From Actinomycetota bacterium (lineage in GTDB: Bacteria > Actinomycetota > Acidimicrobiia > Acidimicrobiales > Ilumatobacteraceae), in the NCBI GenBank assembly GCA_016213625.1, contig JACQZZ010000109.1, positions 1 through 64,000 of the forward strand: a stretch of DNA of 64,000 bases. Reading direction: 5' to 3'. Numbering within the stretch: position 1 is the first letter of the stretch; each line of letters begins with the position of its first letter. The notes below the pieces were generated by a model. That model saw only the letters and a list, made by a program, of their open reading frames with translations, made no database searches and was not told the origin of the DNA. The position numbers were made by a program, and so were the translations under genes. This document shows positions 16,350 through 24,605 of the stretch, piece after piece.

Positions 16350-17516
16350 ATGCCGCTGACCATCATCGACGCCCTGCTCCCCGACGGCCGGCGCACCAAT
16401 GTGCGCATCGTCGACGGCCGCGTCCAGTCCGTCGGAGGTGCCGCGGCGCCCGCCGACGAACTGCTCCAGGCCGACGGACGACTGCTCCTGCCGGCGATGG
16501 CCGAGGCACACGCCCACCTCGACAAGGCCTTCCTCGCCGAGACGGTGCCCAACCCCACCGGCGACCTGATGGGCGCCATCGTCGCGATGGAGGAGTATCG
16601 CGACGTCATCACGCTGGAGAACACCATCGAGCGCGCCGAACGCGCCGCGCGCCTCATCGCCGCCAACGGCGCCACCGCCATCCGCACGCACGCCGACATC
16701 ACCGAAGGCATCGGGCTGCAGGCGGTGGAGGCGCTCATCACCGTACGAGAGCGCCTCCGCTCACTCGTGCGCATCGAGATCGTGGCCCTCGGTGGCATGC
16801 CCATCCTCGGCCCCGAGGGCGCCAACAGTCGTGCGCTGCTCCGCGATGCCATCGCCGCCGGCGTCGATCTGGTGGGCGGCTGCCCGCACCTCGAGTCCGA
16901 CCCCGTTGCCGCCACCGACTTCTGGCTGGCCACCGCCGACGACGCGGGACTGCCGGTCGACCTGCACACCGACGAGACGCTCGACCCTTCCCGCTTCGCG
17001 CTCCCCTACCTGGCCGACATCGTGCGCCGCTCCGGCTTCGCCCACCGCGTCACCGCCAGCCACTGCGTCAGCCTCGGGGTACAACCCCACGACGTGCAGC
17101 GAGCCACCGCCGAGGCACTGGCCGAGGCGGACATCAGCGTCATCGCGCTCCCCAGCAGCAACCTCTTCCTCCAGGGCCGCGACCAGCAGGTCTCCATGCC
17201 CAGAGCACTCACCGCCGTGAAGACACTGCGCGAGTGCGGCGTGAACCTGGCCGCCGGGGCGGACAACCTGCAGGATCCGTTCAACCTGGTGGGGCGTGGC
17301 GACTGCCTGGAGACTGCCTCACTGATGGTGATGGCCGGCCACCTCTCCCCCGACGTCGCCTATCACTCGGTGAGTGGCGCGGTGCGATCGCTGATGGGCC
17401 TGCCTCGTGCCGGCACCGAGGTGGGCGACGTCGCCGAACTCGTGCTCGTCGACGCCGGCTCGGTGCGCGAAGCAGTGGCCTTCGGCCCGCCGAATCGCAC
17501 CGTCGTGCGTGCCTGA
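16350..17516 (+). CDS. Cytosine-deaminase-like amidohydrolase
   Basis: A 388-aa metal-dependent hydrolase of the amidohydrolase superfamily. The strand-1 metal motif H-A-H is at residues 53-55 (A-E-A-H-A-H-L-D-K), H-T-D-E-T near 206, a S-H-C motif near 238 and the late metal Asp within G-A-D-N-L-Q-D-P-F near 304. This set is characteristic of the cytosine/isoguanine deaminase branch, although the exact ring substrate cannot be read off. The start is 2 nt after the GGT-family stop, so both enzymes may act on one nitrogen compound. It is followed by an SDR and an ABC importer on the same strand after about 70 nt, which could supply the substrate (inference). Confidence 0.85.
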   Translation: MPLTIIDALLPDGRRTNVRIVDGRVQSVGGAAAPADELLQADGRLLLPAMAEAHAHLDKAFLAETVPNPTGDLMGAIVAMEEYRDVITLENTIERAERAARLIAANGATAIRTHADITEGIGLQAVEALITVRERLRSLVRIEIVALGGMPILGPEGANSRALLRDAIAAGVDLVGGCPHLESDPVAATDFWLATADDAGLPVDLHTDETLDPSRFALPYLADIVRRSGFAHRVTASHCVSLGVQPHDVQRATAEALAEADISVIALPSSNLFLQGRDQQVSMPRALTAVKTLRECGVNLAAGADNLQDPFNLVGRGDCLETASLMVMAGHLSPDVAYHSVSGAVRSLMGLPRAGTEVGDVAELVLVDAGSVREAVAFGPPNRTVVRA

Positions 17517-17552
17517 CCTTCACGAAACAGAGTGTTCACAGGGAGGGTCACT

Positions 17553-17594
17553 TTGCCGTCGAACGGCTGTCGTACGATGGCGACGCAATGGTGA
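17553..17594 (+). other. Possible leader mini-ORF (13 codons) upstream of the SDR gene
   Basis: TTG 17553 is preceded at 5 nt by a strong GGGAGGG ribosome-binding run (17541-17547) and reads 13 codons to TGA 17592-17594, ending just after the ATG of the SDR gene at 17588. Termination there could re-initiate ribosomes on the SDR start. A TACGAT -10 box (17573-17578) also lies inside it, giving a second, near-leaderless route to the same ATG. Tentative; no homology claimed. Confidence 0.25.
17573..17578 (+). promoter_or_regulatory. Possible -10 box for the SDR/ABC operon
   Basis: TACGAT lies 9 nt before ATG 17588, so the transcript would begin about 2 nt before the start codon. Confidence 0.35.
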
Positions 17595-18349
17595 CCGACC
17601 GCACTGCCCCTGCACGAGGTCGCCTCGAAGGTCGACGCGCGCTCATCACGGGCGCCGCGCGTGGCATCGGGGCGGCGATCGCAGCTGCCTTCCACCGAGA
17701 AGGCGCGCGCCTCGTGTTGCTGGACCGCGAAGACGACCTGTGCCAGGCGACGGCCGCAGCGATCGACGCCACCGCGATGTCGGTCGACCTCGCCGACGCC
17801 GAGTCCACCCAACGGGTCACCCAGGCCGCCATCGACCACCTCGGCGGCATCGACATCCTGGTCAACAATGCCGGCATCCTGAAAATGGCGCCGCTCCTCG
17901 ACATCACCGTCGACGACTGGGACCTCACGTTCGACGTGAACGTGCGGGCCATGTTCCTCACCACCCAGGTCGCCGGGCGGGCGATGGTGGCGGCCGGTGG
18001 CGGCGCCATCGTCAACATGGCCAGCATGGGCGGCAAGGTCGGGTCGCCGAACCAGTCGCACTACGCCGCATCGAAGGCGGCGGTCATCGGGCTCACCCGG
18101 GTCACGGCGATGGAGCTGGGGGCGTACGGCGTACGCGCCAACTGCATCTGTCCCGGCTATGTGCTCACGGAAATGGGCGCGGCCACACGCACCCCCGAGA
18201 TGGTGGCCAAGTGGTCGGCGATGTCGCCGCTCGGACGCTGTGCCGAGCCGTGCGAGGTGGCCGACATGGCGGTTTTCCTCGCGTCGGACGAGGCCCGCTA
18301 CTGCACCGGACAGGCGATGAACGTGAGCGGTGGAATGGTGATGCACTGA
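17588..18349 (+). CDS. Short-chain dehydrogenase/reductase (SDR)
   Basis: A 253-aa classical SDR. The cofactor motif TGAARGIG is at residues 21-28, N-N-A-G near 93, the catalytic Ser in N-M-A-S-M near 146, and the Y-A-A-S-K catalytic pair near 159-163; a C-terminal C-P-G-Y-V-L-T-E segment is also present. Asp47 after beta-2 (L-L-D-R) suggests NAD rather than NADP. It should interconvert an alcohol and a ketone. It is the first gene of a set with an ABC ATPase, permease and binding protein, so its substrate may be what the transporter imports. A tiny reading frame links its stop to the next gene. Confidence 0.92.
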   Translation: MVTDRTAPARGRLEGRRALITGAARGIGAAIAAAFHREGARLVLLDREDDLCQATAAAIDATAMSVDLADAESTQRVTQAAIDHLGGIDILVNNAGILKMAPLLDITVDDWDLTFDVNVRAMFLTTQVAGRAMVAAGGGAIVNMASMGGKVGSPNQSHYAASKAAVIGLTRVTAMELGAYGVRANCICPGYVLTEMGAATRTPEMVAKWSAMSPLGRCAEPCEVADMAVFLASDEARYCTGQAMNVSGGMVMH

Positions 18350-18372
18350 TGAAACTATGGTGGCCACGATGA
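18349..18372 (+). other. Seven-codon coupling frame between the SDR and ABC genes
   Basis: The SDR stop forms TGATG; the ATG at 18349 reads M-K-L-W-W-P-R and stops at TGA 18370-18372, which overlaps a second ATG at 18369 of the ABC ATPase (ATGA). This chain could carry ribosomes from the SDR into the ATPase frame. It is unlikely to be a functional peptide. Confidence 0.25.
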
Positions 18373-19118
18373 ACGACTCAGTGCCGGCCCCTGCGCTGAG
18401 TTTCAACGGGGTGTCCATGGTGTACCCCGACGGAACTCACGCGCTACGCGAGACCTCCTTCGACGTTCGGCCCGGTGAGTTCGTCACCGTGGTCGGCCCC
18501 TCCGGCTGCGGGAAGAGCACGTTGTTGAAGATCGCCTCGGGCCTCCATGCGCCCACCACCGGCTCGGTCGATGTCGACCTCAAGCAGGTCGGCTACGTGT
18601 TCCAGGACGCCACGCTCCTGCAATGGCGCACCGTGCAGCGCAATGTCGAACTCCTCGCCGAGCTCGAAGGTGTCGGCAAGGCCGAGCGCAGCAAGCGGGC
18701 CTCGGACGCCATCGAGCTGGTGGGCCTGAAGGGCTTCGAGGGCAAGTATCCCAAGCAGCTCTCCGGTGGCATGAAGATGCGCGCCTCGCTGGCCCGCACG
18801 CTGGTGCTGGACCCCAGCGTGTTCCTGTTCGACGAGCCGTTCGGCGCCGTCGACGAGATCACACGCGAACGCCTGAACGACGAGGTCATCCAGCTGTTCG
18901 AACGCGACCGCTTCGCCGGGCTGTTCATCACCCACTCCATCAGCGAGGCCGTGTTCCTCAGCACCCGCGTGCTCGTCATGAGCGCACGACCGGGCAGCCT
19001 CGTGGCCAGCTACGACATCCCCTTCGACTATCCACGCCAACCCGAGCTGCGGTTCGAGCCCGAATTCGCTCGGATCAGCGGCGAGATCTCCGCCTCGCTC
19101 CGAGGTGCACACGCATGA
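18369..19118 (+). CDS. ABC transporter ATP-binding protein (SsuB/TauB-type)
   Basis: A 249-aa ATPase from ATG 18369 (an in-frame ATG at 18357 would add four residues). Walker A G-P-S-G-C-G-K-S-T is at about 43-51, the Q-loop in V-F-Q-D-A-T-L-L, the signature L-S-G-G-M near 131, Walker B V-F-L-F-D-E-P-F near 150, and the switch His in F-I-T-H-S-I-S-E-A. The signature and H-loop style are those of nitrate/sulfonate/taurine importers. It energises the permease encoded immediately downstream (ATGA overlap) for uptake of a small organic solute. Confidence 0.93.
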   Translation: MNDSVPAPALSFNGVSMVYPDGTHALRETSFDVRPGEFVTVVGPSGCGKSTLLKIASGLHAPTTGSVDVDLKQVGYVFQDATLLQWRTVQRNVELLAELEGVGKAERSKRASDAIELVGLKGFEGKYPKQLSGGMKMRASLARTLVLDPSVFLFDEPFGAVDEITRERLNDEVIQLFERDRFAGLFITHSISEAVFLSTRVLVMSARPGSLVASYDIPFDYPRQPELRFEPEFARISGEISASLRGAHA

Positions 19119-20026
19119 GCCTCACCGAAGACAGCAACGCACAGATCGCTCACGACGCGGCGCTCATCCACGGCATCAATCCGCACATCGACGACTCGCT
19201 CGCCCCGCCGCAGAAGGAGGGCGTGCGCATCAGCGTCAGCACGTACCTCGGCCCGTTCGTGGTCTTCGTGCTGTTCATCGCCTTCTGGGAGTGGATGCAC
19301 CGCGTGGGCATGGAGCTCCTGCTCGACAAGCGTGCGTCGCTGCTGCCGTCGCCCGTCACCGTCATCGACCAGGCGTTCCTCGACTCCATCGTGCGCAAGC
19401 AGCTGCTGGAAGGTCTGTGGTGGACCACGTACGCGGCGTTCATCGGCCTCGCCATCTCTGTGTTGCTGGGCATGTTCCTGGCGGTGTTGATGGCACAGGC
19501 GGTGTGGGCCGAGCGCTCCATCTACCCGTACCTCGTGGCGCTGCAGGCCACGCCGGTGCTGGCCATCGTTCCCATCATCTACTCGGTGTTCGGTGGCGGC
19601 ATGTCGTCACGCATCTACGTCGTCGTGATGATCTCCATCTTCCCCATCGTCACCAACACCCTGTTCGGCCTCACCTCGGTCGACGCCTCGCAGCACGACC
19701 TCTTCACGCTGCGCAAGGCCAGCCGGCTCACCCGACTGTTCAAGCTGCAGTTCCCGTCGGCGATGCCGGCCATCTTCACCGGCTTCCGCATCTCTGCGGG
19801 CCTCGCGGTCATCGGCGCGATCGTCGGCGAGCAGTTCTTCCGTCAGGGCCAGAAGCCGGGCATCGGCATCATGATGGAACAGTTCCGCCAGAAGCTGCGT
19901 TACCCCCAGATGTACGGCGGTCTCATCGTCGCCTCACTGCTCGGCATCGTCGTCTTCTTCATCTTCAGCTGGATCGGCAAGCTCGTCGTCGGTCATTGGC
20001 ACGAGTCCACTCGCCGCAACAGCTGA
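19115..20026 (+). CDS. ABC transporter permease (SsuC/TauC-type)
   Basis: A 303-aa inner-membrane permease. After about 45 polar residues there are roughly six hydrophobic helices; the ABC-coupling EAA-like loop lies around residues 196-220 (D-L-F-T-L-R-K-A-S with a conserved downstream G). It should form a homodimeric channel with the ATPase above. The ATG overlaps the ATPase stop. The cytoplasmic N-terminal extension is somewhat longer than in SsuC. The binding-protein gene follows after 52 nt with its own strong ribosome-binding site. Confidence 0.9.
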   Translation: MSLTEDSNAQIAHDAALIHGINPHIDDSLAPPQKEGVRISVSTYLGPFVVFVLFIAFWEWMHRVGMELLLDKRASLLPSPVTVIDQAFLDSIVRKQLLEGLWWTTYAAFIGLAISVLLGMFLAVLMAQAVWAERSIYPYLVALQATPVLAIVPIIYSVFGGGMSSRIYVVVMISIFPIVTNTLFGLTSVDASQHDLFTLRKASRLTRLFKLQFPSAMPAIFTGFRISAGLAVIGAIVGEQFFRQGQKPGIGIMMEQFRQKLRYPQMYGGLIVASLLGIVVFFIFSWIGKLVVGHWHESTRRNS

Positions 20027-20078
20027 CCCTTCCCCCATCCACCCAACCAGCGTGAACAACCAGAACAAGGAGCAACAC

Positions 20079-21323
20079 ATGCAACACCGTCGCAGCAGCA
20101 AGCTGCTCGCCGTCACGATGGCCTCCGTGCTCGTCCTCGCCGCCTGTGGCGACGACGAGACCACCGAGTCCACCACCGCGCCGACCGAAGCTGCCACTGA
20201 GACCACGGCCGCCGCCACCGAAACGACTGCGGCCGCTACCGAGACCACGGCCGGCGGCGGGGAGGCCACCGGCGCACTCGCGGGCATCTGCCCCGAGACC
20301 ATCGTCCTCCAGACCGACTGGATGCCCGAGGCCGAGCACGGCTACCTCTACAACCTCATCGGTGATGGCTACGAGATGGACGCCGACAAGGCGTACGTCA
20401 CCGGCCCGCTCGTCGCTGGTGGTGTGGACCAGGGCGTGAAGATCCAGATCCGCTCGGGCGGCCTGCCCCAGCAGTTCACCCCGGTCACCCAGCTCCTGTA
20501 CAACGACTCCGACATCCTGGCCGGTTTCGTGTACACCGACGAGGCCATCCAGTTCTCGGGTTCCGAGTTCCCCACGGTCGCCGTCATGTCGGGCTTCGAG
20601 AAGAACCCGCAGATGATCATGTGGGATCCGGCCACGTACCCCGACGTGAAGGGCATCGCCGACCTCGGCACCAACAACGTCACGGTCCGCTACTTCGGTG
20701 GTGCGGCGTACATGGACTTCCTCACGGCCACGGGCGTGCTGAGCCCCGACCAGGTCGACGGTTCCTACACCGGCGACCCGGCGCTGTTCATCGCCGACGA
20801 GGGCAAGGCTGCGCAGCAGGGCTTCGGCTCGGCCGAGCCGTACCTGTACGAGAACGAGCTCACCGACTGGGGCAAGCCGGTCGCGTACGAGTACATCAAC
20901 GACATCGGCTGGAAGAACTACGCCCAGTCCATCGCCACCAAGCCGGAGAACATCGAGAAGTACGCCGACTGCTTCACGGCCCTCGTGCCGATGATCCAGC
21001 AGTCGACCGTCGACTACCTCACTGATCCGACGCACGGCACCAAGGTCATCATCGACGCGACCTCGTCGTTCGGTGAGGCCTTCGGCTGGACCTACACCGA
21101 GGGCGCTGCCCAGTTCGGTGTGGACACCATCATCAAGGACGGCCTGCAGGCCAACGATCCGGCGAGCGGTGTGCTCGGCCAGTTCGACGAGACCCGCGTT
21201 GCGGACCTCATCGAGAAGGCGATCCCGGTGTACGTCGCCCAGGGCGCAACGCCCAAGGACGGCCTCACCCCTGCCGACATCGTCACCAACCAGTTCATCG
21301 ATCCCAGCATCAAGCTGCCCTGA
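20079..21323 (+). CDS. ABC transporter substrate-binding lipoprotein (SsuA/NMT1-like)
   Basis: A 414-aa lipoprotein. ATG 20079 is selected over GTG 20052 because AAGGAG lies 6 nt before it and the signal peptide starts there. A basic start, hydrophobic core and lipobox L-A-A-C place the lipidated Cys at residue 23. A Thr/Glu/Ala-rich linker (about 25-65) then tethers the domain to the membrane. The mature domain opens with V-L-Q-T-D-W-M-P-E-A-E-H, the signature strand of the NMT1/THI5/SsuA-like binding fold. It should capture the solute for the preceding permease and ATPase. The ligand is not identifiable; the upstream deaminase-like gene hints at a nitrogen heterocycle (inference). A strong hairpin follows the stop. 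Confidence 0.9.
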   Translation: MQHRRSSKLLAVTMASVLVLAACGDDETTESTTAPTEAATETTAAATETTAAATETTAGGGEATGALAGICPETIVLQTDWMPEAEHGYLYNLIGDGYEMDADKAYVTGPLVAGGVDQGVKIQIRSGGLPQQFTPVTQLLYNDSDILAGFVYTDEAIQFSGSEFPTVAVMSGFEKNPQMIMWDPATYPDVKGIADLGTNNVTVRYFGGAAYMDFLTATGVLSPDQVDGSYTGDPALFIADEGKAAQQGFGSAEPYLYENELTDWGKPVAYEYINDIGWKNYAQSIATKPENIEKYADCFTALVPMIQQSTVDYLTDPTHGTKVIIDATSSFGEAFGWTYTEGAAQFGVDTIIKDGLQANDPASGVLGQFDETRVADLIEKAIPVYVAQGATPKDGLTPADIVTNQFIDPSIKLP

Positions 21324-21341
21324 TCGACGAGCACTTCGCTG

Positions 21342-21371
21342 AAGGGGCACCGGCTTCGGCCGGTGCCCCTT
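21342..21371. terminator. Hairpin between convergent operons
   Basis: A perfect 13-bp stem (arms 21342-21354 and 21359-21371) with a TTCG tetraloop (21355-21358) begins 18 nt after the binding-protein stop and ends 15 nt before the convergent transporter stop. No long T-run follows on either strand, so it may act as a bidirectional, T-poor terminator or an RNA-stabilising end. Confidence 0.75.
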
Positions 21372-21386
21372 CTCGCGTCCTGCGAC

Positions 21387-22976
21387 TCACACGAGCAACT
21401 GCACCAGGATGAGCTTCACGATCATCGCCAGCGGCAACACCAGCGCGTAGCCGGCATCCACCCGCGGGTCGCCCTTGGTGGCCTCGGCCGCGTAGGCGTG
21501 CACCGCGGGTTGGGTCTCGATGCCGGCGATGTGACCGGCCGCGGTGACGTGGTCGGCACGCAGCAGTCGGGTCAACAGCACCGACGACACGGCGATGACC
21601 ACGGTGAGGATGCCGGCCGCCACTGCGACTCGAGCGCCCACCCCGGTGCCCACGGCATCGGCGAAGGTGGCCCCCGAGCGGATGCCGATGGCACCCAGGA
21701 ACACCAGGATGCCCAACTGGCGCAGCGTGAGGTTGGCGGCGTGCGGCACCTGCCAGGTGATGGGTCCGGTGCGCGACAGGGTTCCGAGCACCAGACCGGC
21801 GATGAGCGGCCCACCGCCCACACCGAGTTCGATCTCTCCGCCGCCGGGCAACGGGATGGCGATGAGTCCGATGAGCAGACCGATGCTCATCCCCAGCGCG
21901 AATCCCATCGCGTCGACCTCGCCGAGGCTGCGGTCGGAGTCGCCCAGCAGCACCGCCACGTCGCTGAGTCGCTTCGCCGGGCCCACCACGCGCAGCCGGT
22001 CGCCCAGACGCAGCACGAAGTCGCCATCGGCGACCAGGTCGTGGTCGCCTCGGCGCACGCGGGTGATGGTGGCACCGAAGCGACCCTCCAGGTCGAGCTC
22101 GCGCAACCGGGTGCCGGCCAGCTTGCGGTTGGACACCGAGATGCGACGGAAGTCGAGCATCGCCCGGTCGAGCGCGAGGTGCCGTGTGCTGCGTTCGCCC
22201 GCCCAGTCGATGAAGCGCGCCACGTCGGCCGGCGAGCCGATGACGGTGCACGAGTCGCCGGGCTGCAGCAGCACATCGGTGGTGGCGATCTGCACCACGC
22301 CGTCGTGCTCGTACCGCCCGAACGCGAGATGGGACTCGCTCCAATGCCGCAGATCTCCGAGCGGCGGCAGGTCGGCACGCCGCACCAGCACGGTGGCGCT
22401 GGTGGCGTTGGCGGTGCCGCTTGCCGCGGCACCGGGCGTCGCGGCGGTGACCTTCGCGCCGCGGCGCAACGACCACGCCGCGGCCAGCAGCATCGTGAGC
22501 ACCCCGAGCGGGTAGGCCAGCGAGTAGCCGATGACCGGGTCGGTGACCGCCGCGTCGCCGAGCGAGCTGATGGCCGCCGACAGCGCCGGCGTGTTGGTGA
22601 GCGTGCCCGCGAACAGGCCGGCGCGTGCGCCGCGGTCCAGGTCGAGCGCGCTGCCCACACCCACCACGGCGAGCGCCACCAACCCCAGTAGGGCCGTGAC
22701 GCCGGACAACACCCTGGCGCCGCCGCGACGCAGTTCCGCGAGGAATGAAGGGCCGCTGGCGAGCCCCACCGTGTAGATGAAGAGGGCCAGGCCGATCTGC
22801 GGCACGATCGCCGGCTGGTTGGCCAACCGATCGTCGAACGCGCTGAATGCGAGGCCCACGAACAACGCGGCTGCCGGGCCCAACGCGATGCCCTTGATGC
22901 GCACCTGCCCGAGTGCCGCACCCACCCCCACCACGAGGAACAGCAGCAGGAGCGGGTTGTCGATGAGCACGCCCAT
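21387..22976 (-). CDS. AspT/YidE/YbjL-type membrane exchanger with two RCK_C (TrkA-C) domains
   Basis: A 529-aa membrane protein in two hydrophobic halves of about five helices each (roughly 1-175 and 355-529). They flank a cytoplasmic part (about 185-350) that reads as two RCK_C (TrkA-C) domains, each with a V-L-x-P-G-D or L-R-L-G-D-R-L turn. The repeated segments N-T-P-A-L and G-x-x-L-A/V in the first half fit the aspartate:alanine exchanger superfamily, which moves small carboxylates by exchange. It is the last gene of an operon with a creatininase-family hydrolase, an M20 hydrolase and a VOC protein, so it may move the carboxylate or amino acid they release or use (inference). Confidence 0.85.
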   Translation of the reverse strand: MGVLIDNPLLLLFLVVGVGAALGQVRIKGIALGPAAALFVGLAFSAFDDRLANQPAIVPQIGLALFIYTVGLASGPSFLAELRRGGARVLSGVTALLGLVALAVVGVGSALDLDRGARAGLFAGTLTNTPALSAAISSLGDAAVTDPVIGYSLAYPLGVLTMLLAAAWSLRRGAKVTAATPGAAASGTANATSATVLVRRADLPPLGDLRHWSESHLAFGRYEHDGVVQIATTDVLLQPGDSCTVIGSPADVARFIDWAGERSTRHLALDRAMLDFRRISVSNRKLAGTRLRELDLEGRFGATITRVRRGDHDLVADGDFVLRLGDRLRVVGPAKRLSDVAVLLGDSDRSLGEVDAMGFALGMSIGLLIGLIAIPLPGGGEIELGVGGGPLIAGLVLGTLSRTGPITWQVPHAANLTLRQLGILVFLGAIGIRSGATFADAVGTGVGARVAVAAGILTVVIAVSSVLLTRLLRADHVTAAGHIAGIETQPAVHAYAAEATKGDPRVDAGYALVLPLAMIVKLILVQLLV

Positions 22977-22996
22977 GCGACAGGTCTACCAGGCCA

Positions 22997-23350
22997 TCAG
23001 TGGTACGAGCAGAGATCCACCGGATTGCCGTCGGGATCCGCGAGATTGGCGATGCGCCCGTACGACATGGTTCGCGCGGGTGCGAGTTCGGTGGCACCGT
23101 TCGCCAGCAGTCGGGCACGTTCGCCGTCGAACTCGTCCATCGCGCACACCAGGTCGAGGTGCACGGTGCCGGGCCGAGCATTCCCCCGTTGCAGGCCGAT
23201 GCGGCGCCGACCGTCGAGGTCGCTGAGCACGATCCAGCGATCTCCGTCCTCACGCTCGGTCTCGTGCAGGTGGAGCGCGGCGCACCAGAACTCGGCAGCG
23301 CGGTCGGGTACCGGCGAATCGAACGTGACGAGATCGAACCTCGCGACCAC
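22997..23350 (-). CDS. VOC/glyoxalase-like domain protein
   Basis: A 117-aa single-domain protein starting at GTG 23350, one base after the stop of the M20 hydrolase. It has the vicinal-oxygen-chelate fold pattern: F-D-S-P-V-P-D-R-A-A-E-F-W near the start, a central H-L-D-L-V strand (about 62-66) and a terminal L-A-D-P-D-G-N-P-V-D-L segment. These domains bind divalent metal or act as small binding proteins; enzymatic function cannot be assigned. Its position inside an amidohydrolase operon suggests a supporting step such as an isomerisation or epimerisation, but this is speculative. The longer frame to 23398 adds only Cys/Trp-rich shadow sequence. Confidence 0.75.
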   Translation of the reverse strand: MVARFDLVTFDSPVPDRAAEFWCAALHLHETEREDGDRWIVLSDLDGRRRIGLQRGNARPGTVHLDLVCAMDEFDGERARLLANGATELAPARTMSYGRIANLADPDGNPVDLCSYH

Positions 23351-23351
23351 G

Positions 23352-24605
23352 TCAGATCCCCGCCGCGGCCAGCACCACCTGCAGCAGCACGTCGGCACCG
23401 GCGGTGATGTGTTCGGGGTGCGTGTACTCGGCGATGTTGTGCGACAGGCCGTTCACACTGGGCACGAAGATCATCGCCGTGGGGCACACCCGAGCGAGCA
23501 TCTGCGCGTCGTGGCCGGCGCCGCTGGGCATGCGCTTGGTGGAATGGCCCAGTCGCTGTGCGGTGGCCTCGATCAGATCGACCTGTTCGGGATGGAACTC
23601 CACCGGCTCGAATCGGGCCAACTGGCGCCGGCTGATGGTGACGCCCTCTTCGCGCGCCAATTGAGCGCACAGCGCCTCGAACACCGCTTCGGCCTGTTGC
23701 AGCAGCCACTCGTCGGTGTTGCGCAGATCGACCGTCATCGTCACCGTCGACGGCACCACGTTCACCAGGTTCGGCACGAACTCGCACCGGCCGACCGTGG
23801 CGACCTGCGTGCCGCCCATCTCGTGGGCGATGGCGCGGACACCGGTGGTGATGGCCGCCGCCACGTAGCCCGGATCCTTGCGCAGACGCATCGGGGTGGT
23901 GCCGGCGTGCGCGGATTGACCGGTGATGGTGAGCTCGGTCCACGAGATGCCCTGCACTCCGGTGACCACGCCGATCGTGACGTCTTCGTCCTCCAGCACA
24001 GGCCCCTGCTCGACGTGCAACTCGAAGTACGCGTGAGGAGCCGTCGCCGTGGGGCACGGCACGCCGCCGGCATACCCGATGCGGGCCAGTTCGTCGCCGA
24101 GTCGGGCGCCGTCGTCGGCGGCCCGCACGTCGAGCGCGTCCTCCAGTGCCATGCCGCCCACGTACACGAGGCTGCCGAGCATGTCGGGCTGGAAACGAGC
24201 GCCTTCCTCGTCGGTGAAGAACGCCACCGCCACCGGATGGCGGGTGACGATGCCGTGCTGCGCGAGGGTCTCCACGACCTCGAGCCCGCCGAGCACCCCG
24301 AGGTTGCCGTCGAACCAGCCGCCCGTGCGCACGGTGTCGATGTGCGAGCCCACCATCACCGGTGCCGCCGCCGGATCAGAGCCGGCGCGCACGGCGACCA
24401 CGTTGCCCACGGCATCGATCGAGACCTCGAGCCCGAGGTCGCGCATCCACGACACCACCAGGTCGCGTCCGTCGCGGTCGGCATCGGTGAGGGCCAGTCG
24501 TGCGCTGCCCCGCTCGCCGTTGGGGCCGTGCACCGCGCCGATCTCGCCCAAGGCGGCCAGCCGGCTCCACAACCGATCGCCGTCGACGCGGAGCTCGGCG
24601 GTCAT
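23352..24605 (-). CDS. M20-family hydrolase, N-carbamoyl-amino-acid/allantoate amidohydrolase type
   Basis: A 417-aa zinc hydrolase. Metal motif G-S-H-I-D-T-V is at residues 86-92 (His88), the bridging Asp in W-F-D-G near 99, the catalytic Glu pair in T-D-E-E-G near 133-134 and H-V-E-Q-G near 197. The dimerisation-domain G-Q-S-A-H-A-G-T-T-P motif near 228-237 and a late metal His in G-L-S-H-N near 385 follow. This pattern is that of N-carbamoyl-L-amino-acid hydrolase, allantoate amidohydrolase and ureidopropionase relatives, which release ammonia and CO2 or urea-like groups. ATGA overlap couples it to the upstream creatininase-family gene. Confidence 0.9.
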   Translation of the reverse strand: MTAELRVDGDRLWSRLAALGEIGAVHGPNGERGSARLALTDADRDGRDLVVSWMRDLGLEVSIDAVGNVVAVRAGSDPAAAPVMVGSHIDTVRTGGWFDGNLGVLGGLEVVETLAQHGIVTRHPVAVAFFTDEEGARFQPDMLGSLVYVGGMALEDALDVRAADDGARLGDELARIGYAGGVPCPTATAPHAYFELHVEQGPVLEDEDVTIGVVTGVQGISWTELTITGQSAHAGTTPMRLRKDPGYVAAAITTGVRAIAHEMGGTQVATVGRCEFVPNLVNVVPSTVTMTVDLRNTDEWLLQQAEAVFEALCAQLAREEGVTISRRQLARFEPVEFHPEQVDLIEATAQRLGHSTKRMPSGAGHDAQMLARVCPTAMIFVPSVNGLSHNIAEYTHPEHITAGADVLLQVVLAAAGI

